Shown here piece after piece: positions 11,501-22,900 of a DNA stretch of 64,000 bases. This stretch comes from Trebouxia sp. TZW2008. Lineage: Eukaryota > Chlorophyta > Trebouxiophyceae > Trebouxiales > Trebouxiaceae. Each line of letters begins with the position of its first letter. The stretch's first letter is position 1. A program made the position numbers and the translations under genes. The notes beneath the pieces were generated by a model that saw nothing but the letters and a program-made list of their open reading frames with translations, was not told the DNA's origin and made no database searches. The stretch covers positions 1-64,000 of the forward strand of contig BDIU01000190.1 of NCBI GenBank assembly GCA_002118135.1. The letters are read 5' to 3'.

Positions 11501-14500
11501 GACTGCAATGCCGTTCATTTTGAGCGGAGGACAGCTAGATCCACGCTTTCCTTTTTTCTTCTCACTGACCTGCATAACAGAAACATCAGCTTTGTGGTCA
11601 CCAAGATGAACCTTAGCTTTACGGTCATTGAAATGAAGCATGGTGGTCATTGAGGCATTGCTGTCTTGGCATCAACAAATTTAACAGCAATGTGGCAAGC
11701 TGCTGGCAGCTGTCAGACTTGAGCTGTGGTCCCAGGAAAGCAGGTTTGAGACACCACCAGTCATGAATTCAAGATGAGAGTCATGACAGTGCTAAATGTA
11801 GCAGGCAACTCTTTTGCCAGACAAATAGGGTATAGACATTACCTGAGGTCCCAGTTGCAGTGGACACAGGAAACTAGCTTCAGGAAGATCATACTGATCC
11901 CCAGAATCAAAATGAACATCTGGGCATTGTTTAGTTGTGCATCAGACCATTTTGGCAAGCTCCTGGCAGCTGTCAAACAAGACCTGTGGTCCCAGGGGCT
12001 ATTAAGAGATCCAGGCTCATGGTCACCACCAGTCATGAAGCTTGGGATGAACATCAGGGCAGCCTTAATGCATGCTGTAGGTAGATTATTGCAGACAAAT
12101 AAAGTTGTAAATATTACCTGACATTCCAGTTGCAGCGGACGTAGGAAAACAGCTTCAGGAGGACTGCCTTGGCAACAAGAACCATTGTGGACATCTGAGC
12201 GGTACTTGAGTTGTGCACCAGCAAAGCAAGCTGCTGGCATACATCAGACATTACTTGAGATCCCAGTTGCAGTGGACATAGGAGACCAGCTTCAGGAAGA
12301 TCACACTGGTCACCAAAATCAAGATGAAGCCAGGAATCACAGGCACATCTGACTCCTTGAGCACCATGATGGTAAGCGAGCCAATCTTCAAAGGCATTGA
12401 CCAATGTGCTGAGGATGATCACTCAGATGAACATGCAACAATGCGCTTGACAGCAATTGACTAGCCCTTAGACATTACCTGAGGTCCCAGTTGCAGCGAA
12501 CATAGGACACCAGCTTAAAGAAGATCACACTGGTTATCAGAAACTAGGACCAAAATCATTGTGTTGCCTAAGACATGAGCAAAGCTGCAAACTGTTACCT
12601 CAGGTCCCAGTTGCACTGAACATAGGACACCAGTCTCAGAAGGACCACGCTGGTGACCAGGTCCCAGACAACACACACAGCAGTCCAAATCATGCAGCAG
12701 CACAATTCAAAGCAAGAGAAAATTAAGCAGACATTACCTGAGGTCCCAATTGCAGTGGACATAGGAGACCAGCTTCAGGAAAATCACACTGGTCACCAGG
12801 ATCAAGATGAAGCCAGGAATCACAGGCACATCTGATCCCTTGAGCACCATAATGGTGGGGAAGCCAATCTCCAAGGCAATCACCAGCGTGCTGAGGAAGA
12901 TTACTACTGACTCATGGCCGAAGGTGAGGGCGTCTGCAGAACGCCTTGCTGCAGCGGGGCTGATGCCCTTCTTGGCACTTGGCTTGGCAGCCTGAGGACA
13001 AAATGAGGCTTCAGCTGATATATGATGTGCAATCTTTCCTACAATGTGTAAACAATTATGATGACCATCATGCTGAGGAAGATACAATTGACTTATGGCC
13101 GAAGGTCAGGGCGTCTGCAGAACGCTTTGCTGCAGCGGGGCTAATGCCCTTTCTGGCACTTGGCTCTGCAGCCTGAGGACAAAGACAAAACAAGATACAA
13201 GTTTCAATGACATCTAGCGTCAACATCGGAAGAATCATCCTGTGCAGGGTATGCATGACAGCATCACAAACAGCATCTCTCAGACAAAACATGCTGCCCT
13301 TTGCGGGATTTGTTGGCAGATGAGGTCAAAACAAGACTTGAGCCGACATATGACATGAAATTGGAGGCAAGTGTACAATGACTGATGCCTCTATTGCTAT
13401 GATTTGAGCAGACATACGACACAAAATGTATGAAATGTTTGCTGAATAGTGATCCGAATCAATATAACTAAGGCTGTCATTACTGTGAGTGTAACATGAA
13501 GGGGAGAGATGCAGAAGGAGACTGCATACAAAACGAATGCTAGCATGAAATCACGGCCCTGCTAATAGAAACAAGAGGTCTTTGTCTGCCTGAAGGCAGA
13601 AGCAGATGATGAGGCAGGGGCACACAACAGCAGTGCATAATCAAGTAGCAAAATGTGCCTAATATGAGTTTTGGCTTTCCATGCAAGCACCTGGAGGTGG
13701 TGCAGGCTGCACAATGAGGCCAGGTGCTGCATGCATTGCTCACACCAGCTCAGCACTGCATGAGCGGGCTGCAAGTGCTGTTGCTATTGCAATCTCAACG
13801 ATGCCCCTTGGAGAATCTTGCGTGCTCGCTGCAGCAGCTGCGTGCGGTGGTTACACAGGGTCAAGCACTGCAAGCACTGTACTGTTACCTGCTCCTCTTT
13901 CCAGCGCAGCTTCTCTCCCAGCAAGGTGACTACCCAGACCAGCCATGTGCACCCAAACACATGGACCCACAGCATGAACATGCGTGGGGCAGCTGCACGC
14001 AACACAAAACCCACATCAGCAAAGTCACAACCCAGACCATCCAGGTGCACCCAAACACATGTACCCACAACACAAATATGCCTGGAGCAGCTGCACGCAA
14101 CATCAAACTCCATCAGCTAGATCATACACCCAAATTGTGCAAGTAGAAGTCAACATATGCACCCCCATCCTGAACAGCGTGGAGCAGCTGCCCATGACTC
14201 AAGCCCACGTCAGCACATGCGCATCCTAAAAAACGCAAGTACAAGCAAGGATATGGACCCAAAGTATCAACATGCATGGAGCAGCTGCACACTAGCCACA
14301 AACAGCTCAGCAAGCCATGGTTGCAGAAACAGGTCACAAATGCTGTTGCGCAGCTGCAAACGAGGAATAGCAGGTCAAATTCTGTGTTCAATCAGGTGCA
14401 TGCAGACACGTGGACCCACAGCATAAACATGCAAGAAGCAGCTGCGCGCAAAGAACAGGTCTGACCTTCAGGTGTCAACACTGCCAAAACCCAATTCTTG

Positions 14501-17500
14501 GGGTTGATCCTGATCCCATACTTCAGGAAGTTTTCCAGCATCAATCTGATTGTAGTCGCCGCAAACAACACCATGATCAGGTTCCTGAGGCCTGCAAACA
14601 AGCAAATCAAGCGTCAGCAGACTTCATATTCACAAGCCCTTCCCAATAGTGCTCACAAGCACAACACGCAACTCAAAGGCGCACTAACCTTGCCCGCAGA
14701 TGCACTGCTGACAAGAGCATCCAGATGTTTACAAAGCCTTTCAGAATGCAGCACTCACCAGCTGGCAGACAATGCAATTTTAATGTGCAGACAAACATCA
14801 GCTTACCCTCAAAAGCATATGCGATGTGTTCAGACGATAAAGGGCTGGGTGTGCAGTGTGGTGCAAGCCAGCCCTTTGTCTTCTGAAAGCATCACACACA
14901 ACTTTGAGAGTGAGCTTTGATTGGTCTACTGTGTAATGCTGCAGTATGTCTTGTCCTATGTGTTCAGTGTAACACACAGAATTTGCTAAGCCAGCCTTTC
15001 GTCTTCTGATTGCATCACACACAACCTTCAGGGCGGTCGTCTGTGTTTTGTTTGTTTTGGAACGCTGCATCATGTCATGTCTGCTCGGGGGGCAGGGGGG
15101 GGAGCTGGGGGGGCAGGGGCGGTTGAGGGTTCAACATGCCTTGTATGAGTGCCAGTGTTGCAAAGCACATGGGCTAAAAAATAGTACAGCACTACCATGC
15201 AGGCAGCGACCAGCTGACCCTTGAAGTTGTGGGTGATCCTTTTGGAAGATCATGGACTGGGTTGACACACCCTATGCACCAACACTGCAGGACCTCTGAC
15301 CTCAGTGGGGGTCCAAGGGTGCAGCAACAAATGTGGGTACCTTGGAAGATGCAGAGCACAAACATTAACACATGATGCAGCATTGCAATACAGATCAAGG
15401 ACAGCGCACCCTCAAAATTATGTGTGATGCGTTCAGACGACAGCGGGCTGGGTTGGCACACCCTGTGCACCACACTGCAGACCCCCCTGACCTCAGTTGG
15501 GGGCGCCCCAGAGCTGACCCTCTGCTGGGTACTGCCTGGCCGGGGCCCAGTGCCGGCATCAGACATCTCAGACTGAGATGTGTAGCCTGATTGGGCAGGC
15601 CTCTCCTGCAGGCACAGATACATACATTTACATTAGCAAGCTGAGAAAAGGGATGCCTGAATGAGCAGGTCTCTAACCCTGTAGGCACAGCCATATACAT
15701 TAGCAAGCTTGGAAAAGGGATGGTTGGACACATTTAGAGAGATCTGGCTTGGTAGTGTGACTTGCAGAGATACATACAGGAACATGTACAGAGAGGCAAG
15801 TGTAGCGAGGGTTGACTTGGTAGTGCCACTTGCACAGGCACGTGTACAGAGACACAAGTGTAGAAAGGGCTGGCTTGATGGGGTCACATACACAGACACA
15901 TATGGGGACATGTACAGGGACACAAGTGTAAAGAGGGTGTGACTCAGTGGTATCACCTGCTTTGGTGGCATCAACACAGGAGTGCTGCCCTGAACAGAGA
16001 CACAAGTGTGGATAGAGCTGGCTTGGTGATATCGCTTGCAGAGACACATACGGATACAAATCCAGAGGCACAAGTGCAGAGAGGGCTGGCTTGGTGTTGA
16101 GACTTGCAGATATCTATATGGGGCCATGTATGGAGACACAGATTTAAAGAGTGCTGGATTGTTGGTGTCATTTGCAGAGGTGTATATGAGGAGAGCACTC
16201 CTGTTTTGATGCCATCAAGACAGGCGTATCTTGCTCATATAGATCTCTGGAACTGAAACCGCCAAGACAGCCATCTCTACACTCATGTCGCTCTATACTC
16301 ATTGTTCAGATTGCAGCTGGAGGCAACTTTCATTCTTTCCTGTCTTTCAAGATTGACACCTACATCAATGTTTGACAGAGTGGACCTTGTTACATGACAG
16401 TCATTGAAACTCAAGACCACAAAAGGCAGCAACAAAAGCAGCCCGGCACGAGTATACTTGACAGGTACTCACAGCTATTCTCTGCCATTCACATCTGATT
16501 TTCTCTGGTGTAGCGAAGGTCAGAAGGAGGATTGGCGCTCCTGTCAATGGACCCGCCAGTGACGCAGTCCACGCTTGTCAACTTTGACATATTACATATG
16601 GATTTTCATAAACTGCAACTTGCTAGAATGCACTCAAACAAAAATTATGCAGGGTACCTGATTTCCTCTGTAGCAGAGGCCAGAGGGGGGAGTGGCGCTC
16701 CCGTCAATGGGCCTGCCAGGGTCCGCGCTTCACGTGAGGCTTTTTCAGGATGCAAGTGACCACTCTAGGTCAAGGACAACAATAGGCATAGTATACTTGG
16801 TGTCCTCTATAAAGGAAGTCAGAAGGGGGAGTGCACTCCTGTCGATGGGCCTGCCGTTGGTACATGGGTTTCTGATATCAATCTTTGGCAGGGCGAAGCT
16901 GGCTGACATGCATGATCTTAGCAACAGTCAAAGAGTTACCTGGTGTCCTCTGCAGGAAAGATCAGAAGGAGGGGTAGCGCTTCTGTCAGCGGGCCTGCCA
17001 TTGGTATATGGGCTTCTGATATCAACTTTTGGCAGAGTGAAGCTTGCTGAAATGCATCGTGTGAGCAACAGTCAAGAACTACCTGATGTCCTCTGTAGCG
17101 AAGGTCAGAGGGGGGAGTGGCACTCCTGTCAATGGGCCCGCCAGTGTCAGAGCTGGCCAGACTATGAGAGCTACTACTCCGCTGCATGCTGTTCTGCACA
17201 CACCAGGGTACAAAATCAGTGTCTTTGCACCGATGTGCGTCTGCTATTACATCTGAGTCAAAACAGACATGGACCAGAGTACAAAACTGCTGTTTTCGCA
17301 CCATAGCGCTCTTCTCCTGACATGTCAGTCAAAACAGACACGCACTAGAGTACAAAATCGATGTCTTTGCACTGATAGCGCTCTTTCTCTGAATTGGAAC
17401 AGATAAAGGAAACATTTCATAGCAGACCTTTAGATTTGAGCATCTGGATCCGCAATTGCAAGTTGGACTGATAGTGCTCTTCCTCTGACCTGTCATTCAG

Positions 17501-19544
17501 AACGAACAGGGGGAGCACTTTACAACAGAGCTTTAAATTTGAGCATCTAAATCTGCAATTGCAAGTTGGACTGATAGCGCTCTTCTTCTGACCTGTCAGT
17601 CAGAACAGACAGGGGCAGCAGTTCTCAACAGTGCTTTAGGTTTGAGCATCTGCATTCTCAACTGTAATTTGCACCGATGGCGCTCTTCCTCTCACTTGTC
17701 AGTCAGAACACACAAAAGGAGCAAATTATGATGGAGCTTACGATTACAGTATCTGTGTTTCCATCCCGATAGACTTTGATACACAACTTGCTCAGCCAGC
17801 TTTTGTGGGTTGTGATTGAACACCATGAGTGGGCGAAGAGCTTGTCTTACTTGCAAGGATTTTGCATACATGTGCTTCTCAGCACACCACAGGACACTGT
17901 ACTGCTGCCATGTCTTGCTTGTGATATTGCATGAATCATGTCGCTTGCAATAGTACAAGCCAAAACACGACAGCAAATTGTCCTCTTGTGTGCTCAAAAA
18001 GCAAATGTATGCAAAAAGCAGCGGTTGTATGCAACAAGAAGCATAACAGTACTGTCCTCTTGTCCGCTGAATGCAAAATTGAAGATGGGTGGCTTACGTA
18101 TCGGACATCAGCTACAGGCGGGGGCTCTGCACGCTCAGGGGGCTGTACTGTGGGGCACCCCACCTCCCTCAAAGCCTGCAGCATGAAACGCTCAAGTGTC
18201 AGTATTACTGAAAGTATTTGGGTGCAATTGGTCAGGCATTGCTTTGCAACACTGTGACCACTTGCAAGTCAGCAGGCTGGCCTTGACGTGCTGAGGGTGA
18301 CAAAGCATTCAAAAGCGATGTGTTGCACAGATTGCAAATGCTTGCAGCTCAAGGCCTGCAGCACTCAAGCTCCAAAGGTCAGTATTATTTTTGGGTTATT
18401 GGGTGCATTCTTTCCCTCATTGCTTTGAGGTGCTGCTGCAACAATGTGCAACCACTTGCAAGTCTGTGACTGCACCCTGACTTGCTGAAAGCAACAATGC
18501 GCTAGCAAGTAATGCTCGACACAGATGCACCAGGTGCTTGCATCTTCACAGTTTTGCAAAATCTGCGCCAAAGATCCTCAAAGACGCTTGCAGAGCTTCC
18601 AAGAACTGGCTATCCTTGCATCAGCACAAGCAGCTGACAAGCCATAGCCATACAGCAGCTATGCAAACATGATATCAGTCGCAACTCTATGTATGCATGT
18701 GCACTGCCAGCAAGCTAGTTGCTGTAACAAGGCATTCTCCTCAGCTAAAACTTTACATTTGTCTTGCTTCTAGCACGGCATCTTGCATGGGACTTACTGC
18801 TAGCCACTTGTCGACGTCAGCTCTGCTTTCCTTGGAGCATCTGACCAGGCTGATGGTCTCCCCTGCCCTATCCCCAGCCTTGACGACGTTGAATGTCCAA
18901 AAGCCACCCCTCTTGCGGCCTTCAAACTCAGCACGCGTGCCCTGCATTATCCAATTCATCGCCATCAATCCTGTTGAGGTGTTTGCTTCTGATGCTGTTT
19001 GGACATACAGGAGGATAGCGTCAAGGTACAAAAGCATAGCTTCAAGACACAGCTGTCTTCAACACGGCAGCGCCATGTGAGACTGGCTAAGATGCAACAA
19101 TAGGGATACCAAACAGAAGACATCACTGCAGCTTGGGAGAGGTAGAAAGCGGCTTACGTGCAGGTCAATGTGACCTCTTGGGTGACCAAGCATATCCTGC
19201 TCAGTTTTGAAGTACTGTAGTGTGTGGCCATATAAGCAGAAGAACCGCTTGTTCCACTCCTTGTTCAGCAGGCAAGCTAGCCAAGAGCCTGGCCGCTCGC
19301 TGTACTTGTTGAGGTAGCCGCACATCCGCAGCTTCTGGCCATCAGCCAAACCCTTGGCAGTCACCTGGAAAAAGGAAGATTCAGAGGTTGCTACACAAAG
19401 GGGATTCTAAGTCGGTCAAAGCAGCTTTTGACAGCAGTATTATCACTTGAAGGAACGTACCAGCTCCGTTAGCTTCGCATTTTCTCGCTTGACGCGTTCA
19501 AGCTCCTCCAGCAGATCGGCCTGAGACAGCGTCTGTGTGGCCAT
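8549..19544 (-). CDS. DGAT1: Diacylglycerol O-acyltransferase 1 with N-terminal PH domain
   Basis: ER-membrane MBOAT enzyme catalysing the last acyl-CoA-dependent step of triacylglycerol synthesis. Thirteen exons (high to low): 19544-19461, 19364-19158, 18941-18798, 18175-18098, 17193-17083, 15605-15410, 14591-14466, 13992-13889, 12991-12738, 11132-10935, 10329-10083, 9565-9341, 8776-8549. Lengths sum to 2202 nt, 733 aa, in frame. Exons 2-3 form a PH domain (GYLNKYSERPG, WNKRFFCLYG, final DKWL). Family motifs follow: SPLSSE, LENFLKYGIRI, KLVSYVHCNWDLR, YPENL, AAPTLVYQVAYPR, VLTEQYVFP, RFGDREFY, AWWNAES, catalytic His in FHELL, and GNMIFWISFC. The linker after the PH domain is Ser/Pro-rich. 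The intron before the last exon has a GC donor (GGACAG/gcaagc). PH-DGAT1 is known from green algae. Introns hold arrays of exon copies (separate entries); where copies compete, I chose the one keeping phase and family residues. Confidence 0.92.
9660..9758 (-). repeat. Relic copy of DGAT1 exon 12
   Basis: An upstream copy of the AWWNAES exon start, with its own TGCAG acceptor, keeping residues through HHWMLCHVYIP, then running into intron sequence. It lacks the catalytic histidine half, so it cannot replace the exon at 9565-9341. Confidence 0.8.
11083..11580 (-). repeat. Four copies of the start of DGAT1 exon 10
   Basis: The segment CAGCTAGATCCACGCTT plus the following acceptor region (GACCTGCANAACAG on the plus strand) occurs at about 11083-11135, 11235-11298, 11397-11460 and 11524-11582. 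Only the first keeps the reading frame into YPENL; the 11235 copy is one base shorter in the exon and shifts frame. Unit spacing is about 130-160 bp. Confidence 0.75.
11842..12738 (-). repeat. Five downstream copies of the 3' half of DGAT1 exon 9
   Basis: After the full exon (12991-12738), the stretch encoding FLKLVSYVHCNWDLR and its donor recurs at about 12601-12660, 12481-12537, 12255-12420 (a longer copy that also has ESDVPVIPGF), 12120-12183 and 11842-11925. Most still read as open protein (KLVSYVRCNWDLR, KLFSYVRCNWNVR, KLVSCVHCNWDLR) and keep a GTAAT donor in the same phase. Confidence 0.85.
13086..13180 (-). repeat. Upstream copy of the 5' half of DGAT1 exon 9
   Basis: Encodes ARKGISPAAAKRSADALTFG, nearly identical to the start of the true exon at 12991, with the same CTCAG acceptor, then breaks off. 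Together with the downstream array, the true exon is flanked on both sides by partial copies of itself. Confidence 0.8.
13992..14445 (-). repeat. Four relic copies upstream of DGAT1 exon 8
   Basis: The exon opening (GCAGCTGC then MFMLWVHVFGCTW) recurs at about 14000-14105, 14140-14190, 14210-14292 and 14390-14445, each after a GCAG acceptor-like site and increasingly degraded. The last in transcription order (13992-13889) is the only one with the full exon and donor. Confidence 0.75.
14808..15250. repeat. Copies of DGAT1 exon 6 end, two of them inverted
   Basis: The SPLSSE...FEG exon end (true copy 15605-15410) recurs on the minus strand at about 15200-15250 and 14808-14880, and in inverted orientation on the plus strand at about 14870-14915 and 14990-15040. 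The 14808 copy is still in frame (SPLSSEHIAYAFEG) with a GTAAGC donor and is a possible alternative exon. Confidence 0.65.
15085..15125 (+). other. G-run tract, possible G-quadruplex
   Basis: Four G-runs of five or more separated by 2-5 bases on the plus strand (C-rich in the DGAT1 sense strand), in the intron between exons 6 and 7. Composition differs sharply from the surroundings. A quadruplex is inferred, not shown. Confidence 0.5.
15730..16200. repeat. Imperfect tandem repeat, about 75-80 bp unit
   Basis: Recurrent units with GACACAAGTGTAGAGAGGGC, GGCTTGGT and CACTTGCAGAGACACATA, about six copies, within the DGAT1 intron between exons 5 and 6. No coding sense beyond chance open frames. 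Confidence 0.7.
16510..17060 (-). repeat. Four relic copies of DGAT1 exon 5
   Basis: Segments encoding variants of PIDRSATPPSDLRYRGHQ followed by a splice donor occur at about 16940-17010, 16800-16855, 16665-16735 and 16505-16570, spaced about 140-160 bp, downstream of the true exon 17193-17083. Three keep the reading frame (PADRSATPPSDL, PIDGSATPPSGL, SIDRSANPPSDL); the 16800 copy has lost a base. Confidence 0.78.
17290..17710. repeat. Tandem repeat, about 110-120 bp unit
   Basis: Units sharing GATAGCGCTCTTC, CTGACCTGTCAGTCAGAACA and TTTGAGCATCTG, about four copies, in the DGAT1 intron between exons 4 and 5. A decayed pair of about 180-bp units follows at 18140-18400 around exon 4. Confidence 0.7.
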
Positions 19545-19954
19545 TGTGCGGCAGCAAACTCAGAAGGCTGAATACTCAAGCAGGAGAGCCTCGCTCTGAT
19601 GGATTGAGCATCGCAGGTGTCCTAGCTCGACCGTTGCTCCCCTTTGACCTGCGCGATGGTCTTGCTGCGCCTCGCGACCCCTCCGAGACTGCGTGTCGTA
19701 CGCTGCAGCCTTGATGGGTTGCTATCCAGTCACAATAGCAACAGATGCGGAGTTGCAACGTATCGAGAGGCGGCAGTTCAAGAGCTCAAGTAGCGCTGAA
19801 GCCAAGAACGCGCAGGGACGAAAAAGCACCATAAACGCAGGCGTTACTTGAGTCCATCTCGCCCCATGACCTGCCTGACCTGCTGAGACAACTTGCGCAG
19901 TTGAAGCTGCAGATCAGCGCTCTCAGCAGCGGTTTGCGATAGAAAGTTACAGCA
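19545..19954. promoter_or_regulatory. Shared head-to-head promoter region, DGAT1 and SPT5
   Basis: The two start codons, at 19544 (minus) and 19955 (plus), are 410 bp apart and divergent, so both promoters and 5' leaders must fit here. The stretch is richer in CG dinucleotides than the flanking introns. I see no clear TATA box. Confidence 0.55.
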
Positions 19955-22900
19955 ATGCCGGCCTCCAGAGCCGAGGAGGAATCGAGCGGAGAGGACGAAA
20001 CGTTTCAGGAGGAGGACGAAGACGGTGATCTGGACGATGGAGACGACAACCGCAAACAATCCAAGAAGCGCAAAGGCTCCGCGTTCATTGACGATGCAGC
20101 CGAAGAAGACGATGACGAGGACGAAGACGAGGACGAGGCAAGCTATGTTGTTTCAGCACCTGCGTTGTTGTCATGCAGTATTCACTAGCGCCTGGCTTTA
20201 CAGCAGTCTCAGACAGAGACAGTGGAGTGCAATGTGCAAAGATTTCATGCATCTCTGCCGCATGCGTGCCTTTGGGAAAATGTCAAGCATGAAGGCAATG
20301 TAGGAAGAGGACCGTGGCAAACATCGCAAGAAGCGCAACAGGTTTATAGATGACATTGCAGCTGTGGATGAGGAAGAGGAAGAAGAGGAAGACGAGGTCA
20401 GAGTCAACTTCACAAAGGCATTGCTGCATGGCCAATGCATCGCATCACATGTATAGGAGTGCCGTACCCTTCACAGAGGCACTTGTGCTCTGTGTCATCG
20501 TCTTCTGTAGCCCAATTTGCCCGTTGCAGAATAGTTTGCTCCTTGTGCTGGCAACAAGAGCCTTTGGCATTGTAACAATACGACCATGCTGCTACAGCCT
20601 TGTTGACTTGAGCTTTGGGGGCATGTCCAACAGGCTTCTTCCTGTCAAGCACCCTGACAGACAACGTCTCGATGCTAGAAATGCAACCTCATTTGTTTTC
20701 GAACAGGATGAAGAGGAGGGATTCTTGGAAAAAGATGAACTCCCTTCAGCGCAAGAACAGATGGGCATGTATCGCCGGCAGCAGATACAAAGCAGGATGC
20801 GGGATCAGGACCTTGACACAGACGCCTTGGACAACTACGTCAGGGAGCGTTTTGTAGCCCCCTCACAGAGCTATGCTGAAGTCGGTGAGGATCAGGCAAG
20901 TCTCCACAATGCAACCACTGCCTGTCTGACCCTGACATGGCAATTGAAGCCAAGCAAATGAGGGTAATGTAAAGCTGTTCATTGTGCAGCAGTTGCCAGC
21001 AGACACAGGGTGAACTTGAACAAATCACTCATGCGCACAATGAGTTGAGACCTGCTGCGTGCTTACCACTTCAAGAACATGGCTCCCTTCAGCTCTTTAA
21101 ACATTGCAAACATGTTGCTCAGGCAAGCTTCAGTCGCATGACAGAACAGCCACTTCACCATCACACCAGCAGCATGCATTATAGCATGGTACAATGCTCA
21201 CGTGTACAGTGACAGTGTCTTGAAGACTTACAAAACAAGGCTGACAAGTCAGACTGTGCAGGCTACTGAGGTGGGTCAGCAGGGGTTGCAGCCAACCCCC
21301 CAAGACCCCAAGCTGTGGCTGGTGGAATGCAAGACTGGAGCTGAGAGGGAAGCTGTTGTCAGCCTCATGCAGAAGAGCATAGAGCTAGCGCTGAAAGGCA
21401 CTCCTCTCGCCATCAAGTCAGTCTTTACGCAGGATCACTTGAAGGTCAGCTATGCCCCCAAAATGGCACTGTGCTGCTGTCAGCCAGCAGTCTGTAGTGA
21501 CTCCTAGCTACATTGACTTAGTCAGGCACACTCCTGTGAAGTTACTCTGTACATAGCACAAGTTTCAAGTGCTGCATAAGAAGACTGCCTGCTAGCTGTG
21601 AACCCAAAAAGCAAGAGCATAATCAACACCAGCTTGTGCACCTGTAGACACTCTGATGATACAGGGCAAGTTTAAAGACTGCAGGTTTGCAGGGCTACCT
21701 GTATGTGCAGCTGCATAAGGAGATCCATGTAGCGGACGCCATAAAAGATTCTTGACCATCTACCAATGCAAGTCATGCATGCTCCAATGGACCTTGTCAT
21801 GTTGCAAAGCAAAGTTGACTGACTGCAGCCTTGCAGGGCTACCTATATGTGGAGGCTCATAAGGAGTCCCATGTCATTGATGCCATGAAAGGTCTCAGAA
21901 TCATCTACCAGCGCAAGGGCGCTCGCCTAGTGCCCCTCAAAGAGATGGTGTCGGCTATCTACGTCAATCAGCAAGCAAAATCTCTGCTAGGTACGCTGCC
22001 TGCACACAAACTGGCACACATGCCCTGTTTGCGTACAATTTGTACATTTTTGGCTCTGAGCTCATTGGTGTTCATGCTTTGAGTCTGATGCTTGAACAGT
22101 TCTTGTCTGGTATTGTATACAACCTAGACAGGTGCTATAGTGAGTCGTTGCAAAAGCAGCTTGCTCTTTATGCACAGATTGTGGGTTCAAATCCCTTTTC
22201 TCCTGCTCATCGCCGGTGTTCTCTCGCAGTCTCATTTTGTCTGGGCGTTGACGACACCAGCTCACACCAAAAATGTCCTGCCACAAACACATTTGTACCT
22301 CACAGCTAAGTCATGCCTTTTTGGTTGCAATGTGTATGCAGTCAGTGCTGCTGCTAGCGTATGCTGATTAGCATGGGTATCATATCTTATGAGCATGGCC
22401 TCTGACAGGGAGCACCTTAGACCCAAGTTGCAGCAGGCATCTGCCACTGTGACCTTTGCTCGTTGTCTCACGTGAATGTTCTATTTGCAGAGGAAGGACC
22501 CTGGGCCAGAGTCAAGACTGGCGTCTACAAGCGTAAACTGTGAACATTGTCTCACTTGCATTGCTTGTCTGCAAAAGAAGGCCAAATACAGTCATAAACA
22601 GCAAGCATCCTCAAGTAAAAACAACCACCATCTTTACTTCAGCGTTTTGCCTGCAGAGGAAGGCTCATGGGCCAGGGTCAAAGCTGGCGTCTACAAGAGT
22701 GACCTGTGCAAGGTAATTCTTGTGGACTACTCCAGAGACAGAGCAGAGGTGAAGCTGGTGCCGCGCATTGACTATGCAGAGATGGCCAAGCGGCAGAGTG
22801 AGGGGGGCCGGGGACTACCCTTTGGGGGTCATAGGGCTGGCAAAGCCAGGCCCAAGGCCAAGTAAGATCACATGCCCTCTCTGAATCTCTGAATCTCTCA

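Noticed and set aside
15633..16200. Long minus-strand frames (about 170 and 120 aa) rich in Ser/Thr/Cys
   Set aside because: They are translations of the 75-80 bp tandem repeat; period and composition explain the openness and the frames lack family resemblance.
20460..20700. Extra SPT5 exon before 20707 (open frame from 20350)
   Set aside because: It is not needed for phase and contains membrane-like residues foreign to SPT5; the TTCGAACAG acceptor at 20706 fits the family sequence directly.
22150..22240. Possible tRNA (GTGGGTTCAAATCCC resembles a T-arm)
   Set aside because: The T-stem does not pair fully and no D-arm, anticodon arm or acceptor stem could be placed upstream.
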